NCBI RefSeq assembly: GCF_020164585.1
Contig: NZ_JAIQZF010000001.1
Span: 372,001 to 436,000 of the forward strand
Direction: 5' to 3'
Length of the DNA: 64,000 bases
Source of the DNA: Psychroflexus curvus
Lineage (GTDB): Bacteria; Bacteroidota; Bacteroidia; Flavobacteriales; Flavobacteriaceae
Part shown: piece after piece, positions 18,343-28,634 of the stretch
Layout of the letters: each line of letters starts with the position of its first letter
Position numbering within the stretch: position 1 is the first letter of the stretch
The notes under the pieces: model-generated
Seen by the model: only the letters and a program-made list of their open reading frames with translations
Database searches by the model: none
What the model was told of the DNA's origin: nothing
Position numbers and translations under genes: made by a program

Positions 18343-19448
18343 AACCAATTCTTTCTCTTGAAAAAATAAATAAGAGCCATAACCATTAGAAACATAATTC
18401 CTAAAACAATAAAGTAGGCTGGTTTATAACTGAGTTCAGGCATATATTCAAAATTCATCCCATAAACACCTGCGATAAAGGTGAGGGGAATAAAGATCGA
18501 AGACATGATGGTGAGAACCTTCATAACTTTGTTCATCTTGTTACTCAAACTACTCATATACATATCCATCAATCCCCATACGATCTCCCGATAAATATCA
18601 ACGTTTTCTGTGACTTGCAAAATGTGGTCATATAAATCGGCTATATAGGCTTTTGTTGACTGATCATAAAGCTCATGTTTTGAAACCTGAAGCTTTCTAA
18701 TGAGTTCTTTCGCAGGAAAAATGGCTTTACGAACACTTAAAATTTCTCGTTTTAACAATTGAATCTCTGTTGTAGACGCATTATGCGCATCTTTCAAAAT
18801 TCTGTCTTCAAGGTTTTCAGTTTTTTCTTCTATGGTTTCAGTAACATTATAATAATTGTCAACCACAGCGTCAACAAGGGCATAAAAAAGATAATCTGTT
18901 CCTCTCATGCGAATCCTTCCTACTTTATTTTGAATGCGCTCGCGTATAGAGTTAAAAATAGTATCCTGAGATTGCTGAAAAGAGATAATATAAGACTGGT
19001 TAAAGACAATTCCGAAGTGATTCTTAATCAATAAACCAGCATCGTTGTGAAAAATCATTTTAAGAGCAAAGAATACATAATCATCGAACTCATCCAATTT
19101 GGGTCTTTGCTTAGTATTGGCAATATCCTCTAATATCAATGGGTGAATTTTGAGCAATGAACCCAGATGACCAAGTTTTTCAACATTATGAACACCTATA
19201 AAATTGATCCAGTGTTTGAATTCTGTTTCGTGTGTGACTAAATCAAGTACTTTTTCTACAGGACAATTGTTATGGTAAATGACTTTTTCTTCATTAAAAC
19301 TGATGACATTAATCACCGTCTTTTCAGAAGTTTCTTCACCCACATAGGTTATCTTTCCTGGTATTTGATTCTGTATAGGTTTACGTTTCAGCTTTAAGGC
19401 TTTTGGATAATGTAAATGTCTTAAGGTATTATGCACTTTGTTTTTCAA
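18339..19448 (-). CDS. corA: CorA-type magnesium/cobalt transporter
   Basis: A 369-residue protein with a large cytoplasmic alpha/beta domain and two C-terminal transmembrane helices (VLTIMSSIFIPLTFIAGV and AYFIVLGIMFLMVMALIYFF). The diagnostic YGMNFEYMPE loop lies between them. Forms a pentameric Mg2+ channel in the inner membrane. The start used is TTG at 19448, overlapping the upstream gene by 20 bases; a GTG at 19436 is an alternative. Converges on the truA-like gene. Confidence 0.92.
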   Translation of the reverse strand: MKNKVHNTLRHLHYPKALKLKRKPIQNQIPGKITYVGEETSEKTVINVISFNEEKVIYHNNCPVEKVLDLVTHETEFKHWINFIGVHNVEKLGHLGSLLKIHPLILEDIANTKQRPKLDEFDDYVFFALKMIFHNDAGLLIKNHFGIVFNQSYIISFQQSQDTIFNSIRERIQNKVGRIRMRGTDYLFYALVDAVVDNYYNVTETIEEKTENLEDRILKDAHNASTTEIQLLKREILSVRKAIFPAKELIRKLQVSKHELYDQSTKAYIADLYDHILQVTENVDIYREIVWGLMDMYMSSLSNKMNKVMKVLTIMSSIFIPLTFIAGVYGMNFEYMPELSYKPAYFIVLGIMFLMVMALIYFFKRKNWF

Positions 19449-19833
19449 AATAGTGAAGTTGAGTTTGTAAACGTTCTTTGGTCAAATTAATAATTCTTTT
19501 ATTGACTTCTGAAGAATTTTTGTGGTAAAACTCATATTCATCAACAGTAAAATGTCCCATAAAGACTCCTCTTATTAGGTTTTTAAATTTAGAATCTTTC
19601 TTTACCGTATTCTCGATATAGTTAAGTTTTTCTTCAGTTCCTAACTTATAAAACACATTTTTATATCGTTTGATATAATTCTCAAAAATGGAAAGAATCA
19701 ATTCATTTTGAAATTTAGCAATGGGTCTTAAGGTTGAATTTTGAAACGATTCTAAACCGAGGGTAGATTGATCAACTTTAGCATTTGGAATTTCTAATCT
19801 TATAGATAAAACCAATTCATCTCTTGAGGTCAT
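19429..19833 (-). CDS. Conserved flavobacterial protein of unknown function
   Basis: A 134-residue soluble, mostly helical protein with no signal peptide or membrane segment. Conserved-looking pieces are FQNSTLRPIAKFQNELIL and RGVFMGHFTVDEYEFY. I recall similar flavobacterial proteins labelled as glyoxalase, but no metal-binding beta-alpha-beta pattern supports that. Translationally linked to corA by a 20-base overlap. Confidence 0.7.
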   Translation of the reverse strand: MTSRDELVLSIRLEIPNAKVDQSTLGLESFQNSTLRPIAKFQNELILSIFENYIKRYKNVFYKLGTEEKLNYIENTVKKDSKFKNLIRGVFMGHFTVDEYEFYHKNSSEVNKRIINLTKERLQTQLHYFEKQSA

Positions 19834-19911
19834 AACTTATATTTTTACTAATGTAAGAAAATCTTTTTTAGCTTTAAATTTCAGAAATCTTTTAAGATGA
19901 TCAGATTTTTT

Positions 19912-19950
19912 TAAATAAAAAGGGTAAGACTTTTTATAAAGTCTTACCCT
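19912..19950 (-). terminator. Terminator downstream of the lipoprotein gene
   Basis: AGGGTAAGACTTT (19921-19933) and AAGTCTTACCCT (19939-19950) form a strong stem. On the minus strand it is followed by a T-rich run (TTTTTATTT), so it ends the transcript coming from 20028-20594. Confidence 0.8.
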
Positions 19951-20027
19951 CCGATTTTTTACCTATCAGCTCAGCATTATTGAATTTTCATCCTAAGATT
20001 GAGTATTTAATCTTTTTTGTGGATTAA

Positions 20028-20594
20028 TTATTCAACTGTGACATTAAACGTGACTTGAATATCTGTTTCCCCACCTACTGAATCGGACAAGATTCCTTCA
20101 CTAGCACCTTCAGCAGATTTATCCCCTTCGTGAATTAGAAAAATGGTCATGTTTCCAGAGCTTGAAGCATTTGTTTCCAAACTAAAGTCTACACCAATAG
20201 GATTTCCATTAGCATCCAGGTCCTGGTATTGTGTTGTGACATTTAATGCACTTGACGGCACATAAAAAACCTGATGTTCTTCAGCTTCTTCTCTAACTTC
20301 TTCTGTGATATCTTCTGCCGGAGATTCCAGTTCGTTCAAAAATTCAACTCTTCCAGAGTAAATCGTATTAGCACTTAAAGTTGATGTTTTGATTTCAGGA
20401 TTAACTCCATCCCCGTCAAGGTCCCGGTATGAAAAAGCAAGTTCTTCAGTTCCTCCACTAGTAGTTAAGTAAACGTTTAAGGTTGTGATGACTTCCTCTT
20501 CATTGATGAGTTGTGGTGTTTCGTCATCATCTGAACATGCACTAAATGTCACTAAGGCAATTAAGCTTAGGCTTAATAATTTGATTGTTTTCAT
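20028..20594 (-). CDS. Secreted lipoprotein linked to a TonB receptor
   Basis: A 188-residue lipoprotein with signal peptide and lipobox (ALVTFSACSDDDE, Cys about residue 20). The mature part is acidic, beta-rich and contains DLDGDGVNPE and a Gly/Ser-rich C-terminus. Lies 28 bases downstream of the TonB-dependent receptor and ends at a strong terminator. Such lipoproteins usually sit on the cell surface as accessory proteins of the receptor (inference). No catalytic motif. Confidence 0.75.
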   Translation of the reverse strand: MKTIKLLSLSLIALVTFSACSDDDETPQLINEEEVITTLNVYLTTSGGTEELAFSYRDLDGDGVNPEIKTSTLSANTIYSGRVEFLNELESPAEDITEEVREEAEEHQVFYVPSSALNVTTQYQDLDANGNPIGVDFSLETNASSSGNMTIFLIHEGDKSAEGASEGILSDSVGGETDIQVTFNVTVE

Positions 20595-20622
20595 AGGTTT
20601 AATTTTTAAAATTGAATTTGGG

Positions 20623-23034
20623 TTAATAATTGAGTTTTAGTTGTAACATAGCATTAGTGCCGACTTCGTCAGCATAAAATCTTAACCTGTTAAGGTAATC
20701 TCTGTAATTTGTGTTCAATAGGTTATTGATATTAAGATTAAGGCTTACTTTTTTTGATTTCATTTCAAATTCAAACCCTGTACTTAAATTAAGTAAATGG
20801 TAAGCTTCAGGTGTTGAACTGATGTCAACCATTACACTTTCAAAGTCACCTGTGGTTGTATTGACAATGTCTGTGTTGAAGTTATTATCTGGAAACTGAT
20901 TTTGTTTAGCCACAAATTGACTGTTGACAGATAAGTAAAAATTATTCCAGTCTGTTTTGGTATAAGTTAGGGTATTCGACATATTAAAAGGAGGCATGTT
21001 GATAAGCGCTTCATCTTTACTAATATCTTGCCCGTTGACGTAGGCTAAATTGGATAGGATATCAAAATTTTGATAAGTATAACTAGCACTTACATCTATA
21101 CCATACAGTCTGGCGTCGGTTTGTCTGTACGAATACAAGGGAAAGGCTCCACGTATAGTGGTTTCAATGCCATCAGGCTCCAGGATGATAAAATTATATA
21201 TATAATTATAGTAAGGCTGAATACTGAACCCGAAATTATCAACCTCTCCCTGAAGTCCAACTCCAGCTTTAACAGATTGCTCGGAATCAAGTTGTAAATC
21301 ACCAAACTCAATGCTCGACAGACTGTGGTGTAATCCATCGCTAAACAGTTCTGAAGGGTTTGGAGCCCTACTGGCTGAACCGATATTTGAAATTAGTTTC
21401 CACCCATTTTTAAACCTATGTGTAGCCCCAATAACTCCTGAAATATTATGATAATCGAAGTTAGGATTTGTAAGAATTTGATTTCCAAAGTTCTCAACTT
21501 CGAATTCAGGGAATAGTCGATCGTAGTTTAAATTTTGCCATCTGGAGGTTTGATAAAATTTATCAGCATCGATTGTGTTGAAATCGTATCTAACTCCTGC
21601 ATCAATTTTCCAGTTTTCTGTCAAAGAGTAAATAGTGGTGGCAAATATACCTGCAGAATACATGTTGTAATCTGGTATTAATCGTCTTACGCCGGTATTT
21701 GGATTGGTAGAATTGGTCTGTGCATTAAATTCTATTCCAAAGTCAGAATGAAAATCTTTCAATTCTGTCCATTCCAGCTGAGCGATAAGCGTATGCGTTT
21801 TTAAATTCATGTCCATAGCCGCATTATCGCTTCGGCCACCTCGTCTAACATCAAACTCTAATCTGTCGTTGTTTTGAAATGAATACTGTAAACTCACTTC
21901 GCCTATATTCTTTAAACGTTTGAAGGTGTTGAGCTTAAAAATTTGATGGGTAACTTCTTGTTTTGGATTATTTATGGAGTAAGAAAAATCATCACTAAAA
22001 AAGGGCTCTTTTCTATTGATGGCGTTGACGAGATCTCTGGAATTTCCAATATGCGAAGCTCTAAGAATACCAATTTCTGAATTTGTCAATTTATAACTGA
22101 AATCAACACCGTAATCTATTTTGTTAAGACCAACACCCAAACTGATATTGTTTTCCTGTTGTCCTGTATTAGTCAATTGATAATCAGGCGCCTTTAAGTC
22201 TCCAAGCCTTTTTAAGCTTCCTTGAATTCTGTAATTGAATCCGCTGGAATTAGCTTTTATCAGGCTAGACGAAAGTGTCCCCCCACGTCCATTTGTTGCG
22301 CCATTTAATATCGTTTTTCCAATCAAGGTGTCTTTTATAGGTGCCTTTTGGGGCTCAATTACAATAGTACCACCTATAGCATCTCCACCATATTTCAAGG
22401 CCGAAGCTCCTTTGATAACAGTTACATTCGCAGCAGAATTGATATCTACATTAGGGGCGTGATCTTCTCCCCATTGTTGATCATGGAGTCTCACATTATC
22501 GTTGATGATCAAAACTCTGGAACTATGAAGGCCATTTATAATCGGTTTTACTATAGAGCTTCCCGTATTTAAAGAGGAGACTCCACTTATGCTTTTCAGG
22601 GCATCTCCAAGTGAAGCATTACTAAATCTTTCGAGTTCATCAGTTTTTATTTGACTGGAAATAGAAGAGTTGAGTTCTGTATCATAAAGTTTCCCTTTAA
22701 GCAAAACCTCATTGAGTTCCTCCAGATGATGCTCAAGCTTAAAGTTGATTTTGGTATCCTCAGTAAGAGTTATTTTCCTGGTCTGAGTTTCACAATAGGG
22801 ATGAGTGACTGTAAGTGTGAGTAGGCCTTTACAAATCGCGTTAATTTCAAAATAACCATTTTCATCGCTGTACGAAACTGAATCTGTTCCTTGAATAACA
22901 ACTACAGCACCCTGAAGAGGTGTGTTATCATGAATGTCTATGATTTGACCTGAAATCGATAAATCACAATCCTGGGAAAAAACAAATGGGCTAAGAATTA
23001 AGAGAAAGTACAAAAGACTAAACTTCTGAATCAT
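20623..23034 (-). CDS. TonB-dependent outer-membrane receptor, probably for a metal
   Basis: An 803-residue receptor: signal peptide (to about residue 20), a CarboxypepD_reg-like domain (about 25-105), a plug domain (ISGVSSLNTGSSIVKPIING, VTVIKGASALKYGGDAIGG), and a 22-strand barrel ending in a C-terminal aromatic (LQLKLNY). DQQWGEDHAPNVD in the plug and the ending NTNYRDYLNRLRFYADE resemble ZnuD-type receptors. With the small His/Cys protein upstream, metal uptake (perhaps zinc) is the best inference. It is not SusC-like: there is no SusD partner. Confidence 0.85.
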   Translation of the reverse strand: MIQKFSLLYFLLILSPFVFSQDCDLSISGQIIDIHDNTPLQGAVVVIQGTDSVSYSDENGYFEINAICKGLLTLTVTHPYCETQTRKITLTEDTKINFKLEHHLEELNEVLLKGKLYDTELNSSISSQIKTDELERFSNASLGDALKSISGVSSLNTGSSIVKPIINGLHSSRVLIINDNVRLHDQQWGEDHAPNVDINSAANVTVIKGASALKYGGDAIGGTIVIEPQKAPIKDTLIGKTILNGATNGRGGTLSSSLIKANSSGFNYRIQGSLKRLGDLKAPDYQLTNTGQQENNISLGVGLNKIDYGVDFSYKLTNSEIGILRASHIGNSRDLVNAINRKEPFFSDDFSYSINNPKQEVTHQIFKLNTFKRLKNIGEVSLQYSFQNNDRLEFDVRRGGRSDNAAMDMNLKTHTLIAQLEWTELKDFHSDFGIEFNAQTNSTNPNTGVRRLIPDYNMYSAGIFATTIYSLTENWKIDAGVRYDFNTIDADKFYQTSRWQNLNYDRLFPEFEVENFGNQILTNPNFDYHNISGVIGATHRFKNGWKLISNIGSASRAPNPSELFSDGLHHSLSSIEFGDLQLDSEQSVKAGVGLQGEVDNFGFSIQPYYNYIYNFIILEPDGIETTIRGAFPLYSYRQTDARLYGIDVSASYTYQNFDILSNLAYVNGQDISKDEALINMPPFNMSNTLTYTKTDWNNFYLSVNSQFVAKQNQFPDNNFNTDIVNTTTGDFESVMVDISSTPEAYHLLNLSTGFEFEMKSKKVSLNLNINNLLNTNYRDYLNRLRFYADEVGTNAMLQLKLNY

Positions 23035-23080
23035 ATTAAATATTTTAAACTAGTGATATTGATAAAGTGTAAGGGCTACT

Positions 23081-23395
23081 TTAAACTAGTTTAAATGGGG
23101 GAGGTTTGTTGTAATATTTACCTGATTTCCGAATTATAAAAAGGCATTCTAAATGAAATGAAACTGAAGTTTCAACTTTTGTTTCAAAAGTGTAAAAAGT
23201 CAATTCTGGAAAAGAAGGAGCGATAAAACTGAAATCTTCGTGACTAGTCAGCACATATTCATCACAGGTTTTGCAATGCTCTATGGCTGAATTATCTTCT
23301 TCAAACAAATGACTTAATGCATGAGCATTGACGACAGTAGTCGTAAACACCATAAACAGCAGTAAACTCAATATTTGTTTGAAATTCAAAATCAA
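23081..23395 (-). CDS. Small exported His/Cys-rich protein
   Basis: A 104-residue protein with an N-terminal signal peptide or anchor (ILSLLLFMVFTTTVVNA) followed by HALSHLFEEDNSAIEHCKTCDEY, a plausible metal site with three His and a CxxC. The C-terminus ends in KPPPFKLV. Start is TTG at 23395. First gene of a three-gene unit with the TonB receptor (46 bases downstream) and the lipoprotein, suggesting a periplasmic metal-handling or sensing role (inference). Confidence 0.65.
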   Translation of the reverse strand: MILNFKQILSLLLFMVFTTTVVNAHALSHLFEEDNSAIEHCKTCDEYVLTSHEDFSFIAPSFPELTFYTFETKVETSVSFHLECLFIIRKSGKYYNKPPPFKLV

Positions 23396-23440
23396 TTAGT
23401 TTATACGAATATAATATATTTTTACAAACTATAAATATAT

Positions 23441-23764
23441 TTAGTCATTATTGAAAAGGGAGCCAAGTCCTAGTCTTGAAAGCATTTTCTTTTCAAAATC
23501 CCAAAAGAATTTATTTTGGCCAAATAAGGTGCCAATTACTACTAGAAGAACTTGATATATGGGAAAAATAAGCAGTATTCTAAGGGAATAGTAGAAAAAA
23601 CCTCCAAAAAAATGTTCTGGAAATACTTCACGTGATAATCCTATAAAGTTTAAAACTGGTTTAGCCAGATACGCGGACAATGAGCCTGTAATGGCAAAGA
23701 CTACAAAAATGATAACCAATTGAAAGTTGGATTGAATGCCCCAGCGTTCTTTTAATTTTTTCAT
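23441..23764 (-). CDS. Conserved two-helix membrane protein (DUF6787-like)
   Basis: A 107-residue protein if started at the ATG at 23764 (MKKLKERWGIQSNFQ); an upstream ATG at 23779 would add five residues. Two transmembrane segments (FQLVIIFVVFAITGSLSAYL and LRILLIFPIYQVLLVVIGTLFG) and a conserved FWDFEKKMLSRLGL tail. I recognise it as a flavobacterial family of unknown function, probably DUF6787. Last gene in the minus-strand run from the acyl-CoA reductase downwards. Confidence 0.7.
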   Translation of the reverse strand: MKKLKERWGIQSNFQLVIIFVVFAITGSLSAYLAKPVLNFIGLSREVFPEHFFGGFFYYSLRILLIFPIYQVLLVVIGTLFGQNKFFWDFEKKMLSRLGLGSLFNND

Positions 23765-23783
23765 TTCGCAAAAATACAAAAGC

Positions 23784-24191
23784 TTATCTCAATCTCTGCC
23801 CATATTCCTCTTGAAAATATATGAAATAATTATACAGGAGGTAGTTCACTTCGTAGCCATAATCAACATTATATTCGTAGTTGATTTGCATTGGATACAA
23901 ATCTGGACCATACTGCGTTGGATTATTAGCTCTGATATTATAATTGGTTACAAAAATCCTATTTCTTTGTTCCAAATAAGTCTGACTATAGTAGCCTCTT
24001 GGTTTTTGAGTGACAAGCCAGGAATTAAAGCCAGGTTCAAAAATTATAATTTCATATTCCAACTCATCGTTTGCAATACGAATCGTATCATTTACGATTT
24101 CAGAATCATCAGGATTTTGATCAGATCCTTTTTTTTGGCTCGAACACCCAATTATAAGTGATAGAAAGAGAATAAATATAAAATAGTTCAT
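23784..24191 (-). CDS. Conserved lipoprotein (DUF6146-like)
   Basis: A 135-residue lipoprotein: signal peptide with lipobox (FLSLIIGCSSQ), then ELEYEIIIFEPGFNSWLVTQ and YYSQTYLEQRNRIFVTNYN, typical of a Bacteroidota-specific family (DUF6146 as I recall). Tyr/Asn-rich C-terminus. Function unknown. Eight bases downstream of rlpA and 19 bases before the next gene, so probably in one transcript. Confidence 0.72.
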   Translation of the reverse strand: MNYFIFILFLSLIIGCSSQKKGSDQNPDDSEIVNDTIRIANDELEYEIIIFEPGFNSWLVTQKPRGYYSQTYLEQRNRIFVTNYNIRANNPTQYGPDLYPMQINYEYNVDYGYEVNYLLYNYFIYFQEEYGQRLR

Positions 24192-24199
24192 ATCTAAAG

Positions 24200-24970
24200 T
24201 TAATTCTTTACAGTCATATCTACTATAAATGAGCCGGGATATTTATCCTGTAAATTAGTTTTGAAACCTTCTGCAGCTTTTCTATTGTCAAATTGACCTA
24301 GAATTACAGTGTACAATTTGGTTTGATCAACAGTTTTAACCTGAACAAGAACTTTGCTTTTATAACTTGCTTTGAGCTTATAAGCTAACCTTATCAAATT
24401 GTCACTTTCTGAAAAACTTGCAATCTGTACACCATAGAAGTTTGGAGTGACTTCATCGACAATTAATTCGTAAGATTCTTTTTCCTCAGAATCATCTTTT
24501 GTTGTGTTTTTAAAATTTTCAGCGCTTTCTTTTCTTACCTGTGCAAGTTGTTCTACTTGTTTTTTCTTATTATTTGTTGCCGGAGTAGCTACATATTCTG
24601 CCTTTTTATTTGAAACTGAAGCATTTTTATCAAGGACTTCTATTCTGACTTCTGTAGCTCCACTTTTGATTATATCAAGAGCATTTGCTATTGATCTTGA
24701 TAAATCGATGATTCTTCCTCTTATGAAAGGTCCTCTATCATTGATTTTAACAATAGCTGTTTTATTATTTTCAAGGTTTGTGACTTTTACTTTGGTTCCA
24801 AAAGGCAGTTTTCTATGAGCAGCCGTCGCTAAATTGTGTTCGTAAATCTCGCCACTGGCCGTAGGTCTTCCTTCAAATTTGTCGGCATAAAACGATGCTT
24901 TGCCAGTTTGAGTTTGAGAAAAGCCAACCTGACTTACTATTAATAATAACCCTATAAAAAATGCCTTCAT
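24200..24970 (-). CDS. rlpA: RlpA-like septal ring protein with SPOR domain
   Basis: A 256-residue exported protein: signal peptide (about 1-18), a double-psi beta-barrel RlpA domain (about 20-113; GKASFYADKFEGRPTASGE, HRKLPFGTKVKVTN, INDRGPFIRGRIIDLS), a linker rich in Lys/Glu, and a C-terminal SPOR domain (about 175-256) that binds denuded peptidoglycan at the septum. RlpA proteins are lytic transglycosylases or septal factors; the Asp and His expected for catalysis are present. It has no lipobox, so it is probably soluble in the periplasm. Five bases after serA. Confidence 0.9.
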   Translation of the reverse strand: MKAFFIGLLLIVSQVGFSQTQTGKASFYADKFEGRPTASGEIYEHNLATAAHRKLPFGTKVKVTNLENNKTAIVKINDRGPFIRGRIIDLSRSIANALDIIKSGATEVRIEVLDKNASVSNKKAEYVATPATNNKKKQVEQLAQVRKESAENFKNTTKDDSEEKESYELIVDEVTPNFYGVQIASFSESDNLIRLAYKLKASYKSKVLVQVKTVDQTKLYTVILGQFDNRKAAEGFKTNLQDKYPGSFIVDMTVKN

Positions 24971-24975
24971 AATGT

Positions 24976-25926
24976 TTAGTTCAAAAATGATATGATGTGA
25001 TTACTGAGTTCTTCAGCAATGCGATCCTGCGTGTCTTGTGTGGCTCCTCCAATATGTGGACTTAATGAAAGTTTAGGATTCATTAGCAATTGAATAGGGG
25101 GTTGAGGCTCATCTTCAAAAACATCTAAGGCTCCAAAACTTAATTCATTATTTTCAAGGGATTTAACCAATGCTACCTCATCTAAACATTTACTGTGGGA
25201 AGTGTTGATAATCCCAGCAGTTGGCTTCATTTTTTGAAGTTCTTTTGAACCTATTAGATAGCTTTCAGTTTCAGGAGTGTGAAGACTTACCACATCTGAA
25301 GTTGACAAAAGTTCATCTAAAGAGGATGATTTTAAATTGAATTTTATACTCTGCTTGTCATAGAAAGTCAAATTTAATTCAGCAGATTCTACATTCTTAT
25401 CATAGAATTTGACTTCCATCCCTAAAGCAATGGCCTTCTTTGCAACTTCCTGACCTATTTTTCCAAAACCAATAAGACCAAGAGTTTTTCCAATTAATTC
25501 ACTACCGCCAGAAAAGGACCGTTTTAAAGCATTGAAGTTTTGATCTCCTTCTAGCGGCATCTCGCGGTTTGAGTCTTTAAGATGTCTCATACAGCTTAAG
25601 AGGTGAGCAATGCTTAGTTCAGCAACGCTATTGCTCCAGGCATGCTCTGCATGAAAAACCTTAATGTTTTTTTGTTTTGCGGCGTTTAAATCAATATGAT
25701 TTGAACTTCTATCGCAATTTCCTATAAATTTAAGTGAAGTCAATTCAGAAATAATCGATTTCGAAAGAGGAGTAGAGCTCTTTACTAAAATGCCTTCAAT
25801 TTTGTTTGCATTGATATAATTTGTCAACTGATTTGAGGCTATGTTTTTTATAATGACCTCATGACCAGCGTCTATGAGTAATTTGGTGCCAACTTCAGAA
25901 AAGCCATCTGTTGCTAATATTTTCAT
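24976..25926 (-). CDS. serA: D-3-phosphoglycerate dehydrogenase-type 2-hydroxyacid dehydrogenase
   Basis: A 316-residue short-form SerA without the C-terminal ACT domain. NAD-binding GLIGFGKIGQEVAKKA (about 145-160), catalytic Arg in NCDRSSNHID and GIINTSHSKCLDE regions, and the His of LSPHIGGATQDTQ (about 285). First step of serine synthesis; the assignment is backed by serC directly upstream. Lacking the ACT domain it would not show the serine feedback of the long form. Confidence 0.88.
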   Translation of the reverse strand: MKILATDGFSEVGTKLLIDAGHEVIIKNIASNQLTNYINANKIEGILVKSSTPLSKSIISELTSLKFIGNCDRSSNHIDLNAAKQKNIKVFHAEHAWSNSVAELSIAHLLSCMRHLKDSNREMPLEGDQNFNALKRSFSGGSELIGKTLGLIGFGKIGQEVAKKAIALGMEVKFYDKNVESAELNLTFYDKQSIKFNLKSSSLDELLSTSDVVSLHTPETESYLIGSKELQKMKPTAGIINTSHSKCLDEVALVKSLENNELSFGALDVFEDEPQPPIQLLMNPKLSLSPHIGGATQDTQDRIAEELSNHIISFLN

Positions 25927-25936
25927 TTAAAAGTAG

Positions 25937-27007
25937 TTAAATAGTGTTTTCAAAATGTTTCATTACGTCCACAAGGACTTCTACACTCTCAATTGATAGT
26001 GCATTATACATAGAAGCTCTATAGCCTCCAACGCTTCTGTGACCGTTTAACCCGTTGATATTGGCCGACTTCCATAGTTCATCAAATTTTGGAGCTAATT
26101 TGTCGTCTTTCAATGTAAACGTTGCATTCATCATAGAACGGTCTTCTTTAGCTGTAAAGCCCTCAAAAAGTGAGTTCCTGTCAATTTCAGAATATATCAG
26201 TTCAGATTTTGCCCGATTCTTTTTTTCGATTGCTGAAATGCCACCATTTCGGGATAACCATTCCAGGGTAAGCATAGATACATATACCGAAAATACCGGC
26301 GGTGTATTGAACATGCTTTCTTTTTTGATAAAGACTTCATAATTCATCATGGAAGGAATTTGTCGGGATATTTTGCCTAAAATATCTTCTTTCACTACAA
26401 CCAGTGTAGCTCCTGCAGGCCCCATATTTTTTTGAGCACCAGCATAAATAAGTCCAAATTGAGAAAAATCGATTTCTCTTGAAAAAATGTCGCTACTCAT
26501 ATCACAAATGAGTGGAGTTTCTTCTGAATTTGGAAACGTCTTCATTTGAGTGCCATAAATAGTATTATTACTTGTGCAGTGTAAATAATCTAAACCTTTC
26601 GGGATGCTGAAATTTTTTGGAATAAAGTTGTAATTGCTTTCTTTCGAACTGGCTACTACTTCAGCATCACCAAAATGTCTGGCTTCTTTGATGGCATTTG
26701 AAGCCCAGGTTCCAGTATCTAAATAACCAGCTTTTGTCTCCAGAAGATTATAAGCCGTCATTAAAAACTGCATGCTTGCTCCCCCCTGCATAAATAAGGC
26801 TTTATAACCTTTATTTTCTAAATTCAAATGCTCTAAGGCAAGTGATCTGGCCTTTTCCATAACCTCTACGAAAGCAGAACTTCTATGCGAAATTTCTAAA
26901 ACAGATAATCCGGAACCATCCAAATCTATAACTGATTGTGAGGCTTTTTCAAAAACTTCTAAAGGAAGTATACAGGGTCCAGCACTAAAATTATGAGGTC
27001 TTTCCAT
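25937..27007 (-). CDS. serC: Phosphoserine aminotransferase
   Basis: A 356-residue PLP enzyme converting 3-phosphohydroxypyruvate to phosphoserine. HNFSAGPCILP at the N-terminus, FMQGGASMQF, the Schiff-base Lys in YAGAQKNMGPAG (about residue 190), and the C-terminal NGHRSVGGYRASMYNA are all classical SerC text. Ten bases upstream of serA in the same direction; the acyl-CoA reductase gene is six bases before it. Confidence 0.95.
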   Translation of the reverse strand: MERPHNFSAGPCILPLEVFEKASQSVIDLDGSGLSVLEISHRSSAFVEVMEKARSLALEHLNLENKGYKALFMQGGASMQFLMTAYNLLETKAGYLDTGTWASNAIKEARHFGDAEVVASSKESNYNFIPKNFSIPKGLDYLHCTSNNTIYGTQMKTFPNSEETPLICDMSSDIFSREIDFSQFGLIYAGAQKNMGPAGATLVVVKEDILGKISRQIPSMMNYEVFIKKESMFNTPPVFSVYVSMLTLEWLSRNGGISAIEKKNRAKSELIYSEIDRNSLFEGFTAKEDRSMMNATFTLKDDKLAPKFDELWKSANINGLNGHRSVGGYRASMYNALSIESVEVLVDVMKHFENTI

Positions 27008-27013
27008 GACGTA

Positions 27014-28463
<1,450 letters not shown>

Positions 28464-28487
28464 TGAGTTTGATCATAATTGAATTTA

Positions 28488-28520
28488 AACCTCTATGCTT
28501 CAGCGTTATAGAGGTTTTTT
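28488..28520 (+). terminator. Terminator of the ferredoxin gene
   Basis: AACCTCTAT and ATAGAGGTT form a perfect nine-base stem with an 11-base loop, followed by six T. Confidence 0.85.
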
Positions 28521-28572
28521 ATTTAGAGTAAAATAAAAACATAATTGAGAATTTAAACTAACTCTTAGATTT

Positions 28573-28580
28573 TAAATTTG
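28573..28580 (+). promoter_or_regulatory. Candidate -7 box (TAAATTTG) for the parE operon
   Basis: Perfect TAnnTTTG, 55 bases before the parE ATG; a TTG at 28545-28547 lies 25 bases upstream, slightly long for a -33 element. Confidence 0.45.
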
Positions 28581-28634
28581 CTTCAGATTTTTATTTTAAA
28601 GAAATCGTAGTATATTTCGGTGTTTAGAAAAATT

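Noticed and set aside
23736-24161. Plus-strand ORF of 141 codons
   Set aside because: Antisense to the conserved minus-strand lipoprotein and membrane-protein genes; composition is unlike protein.
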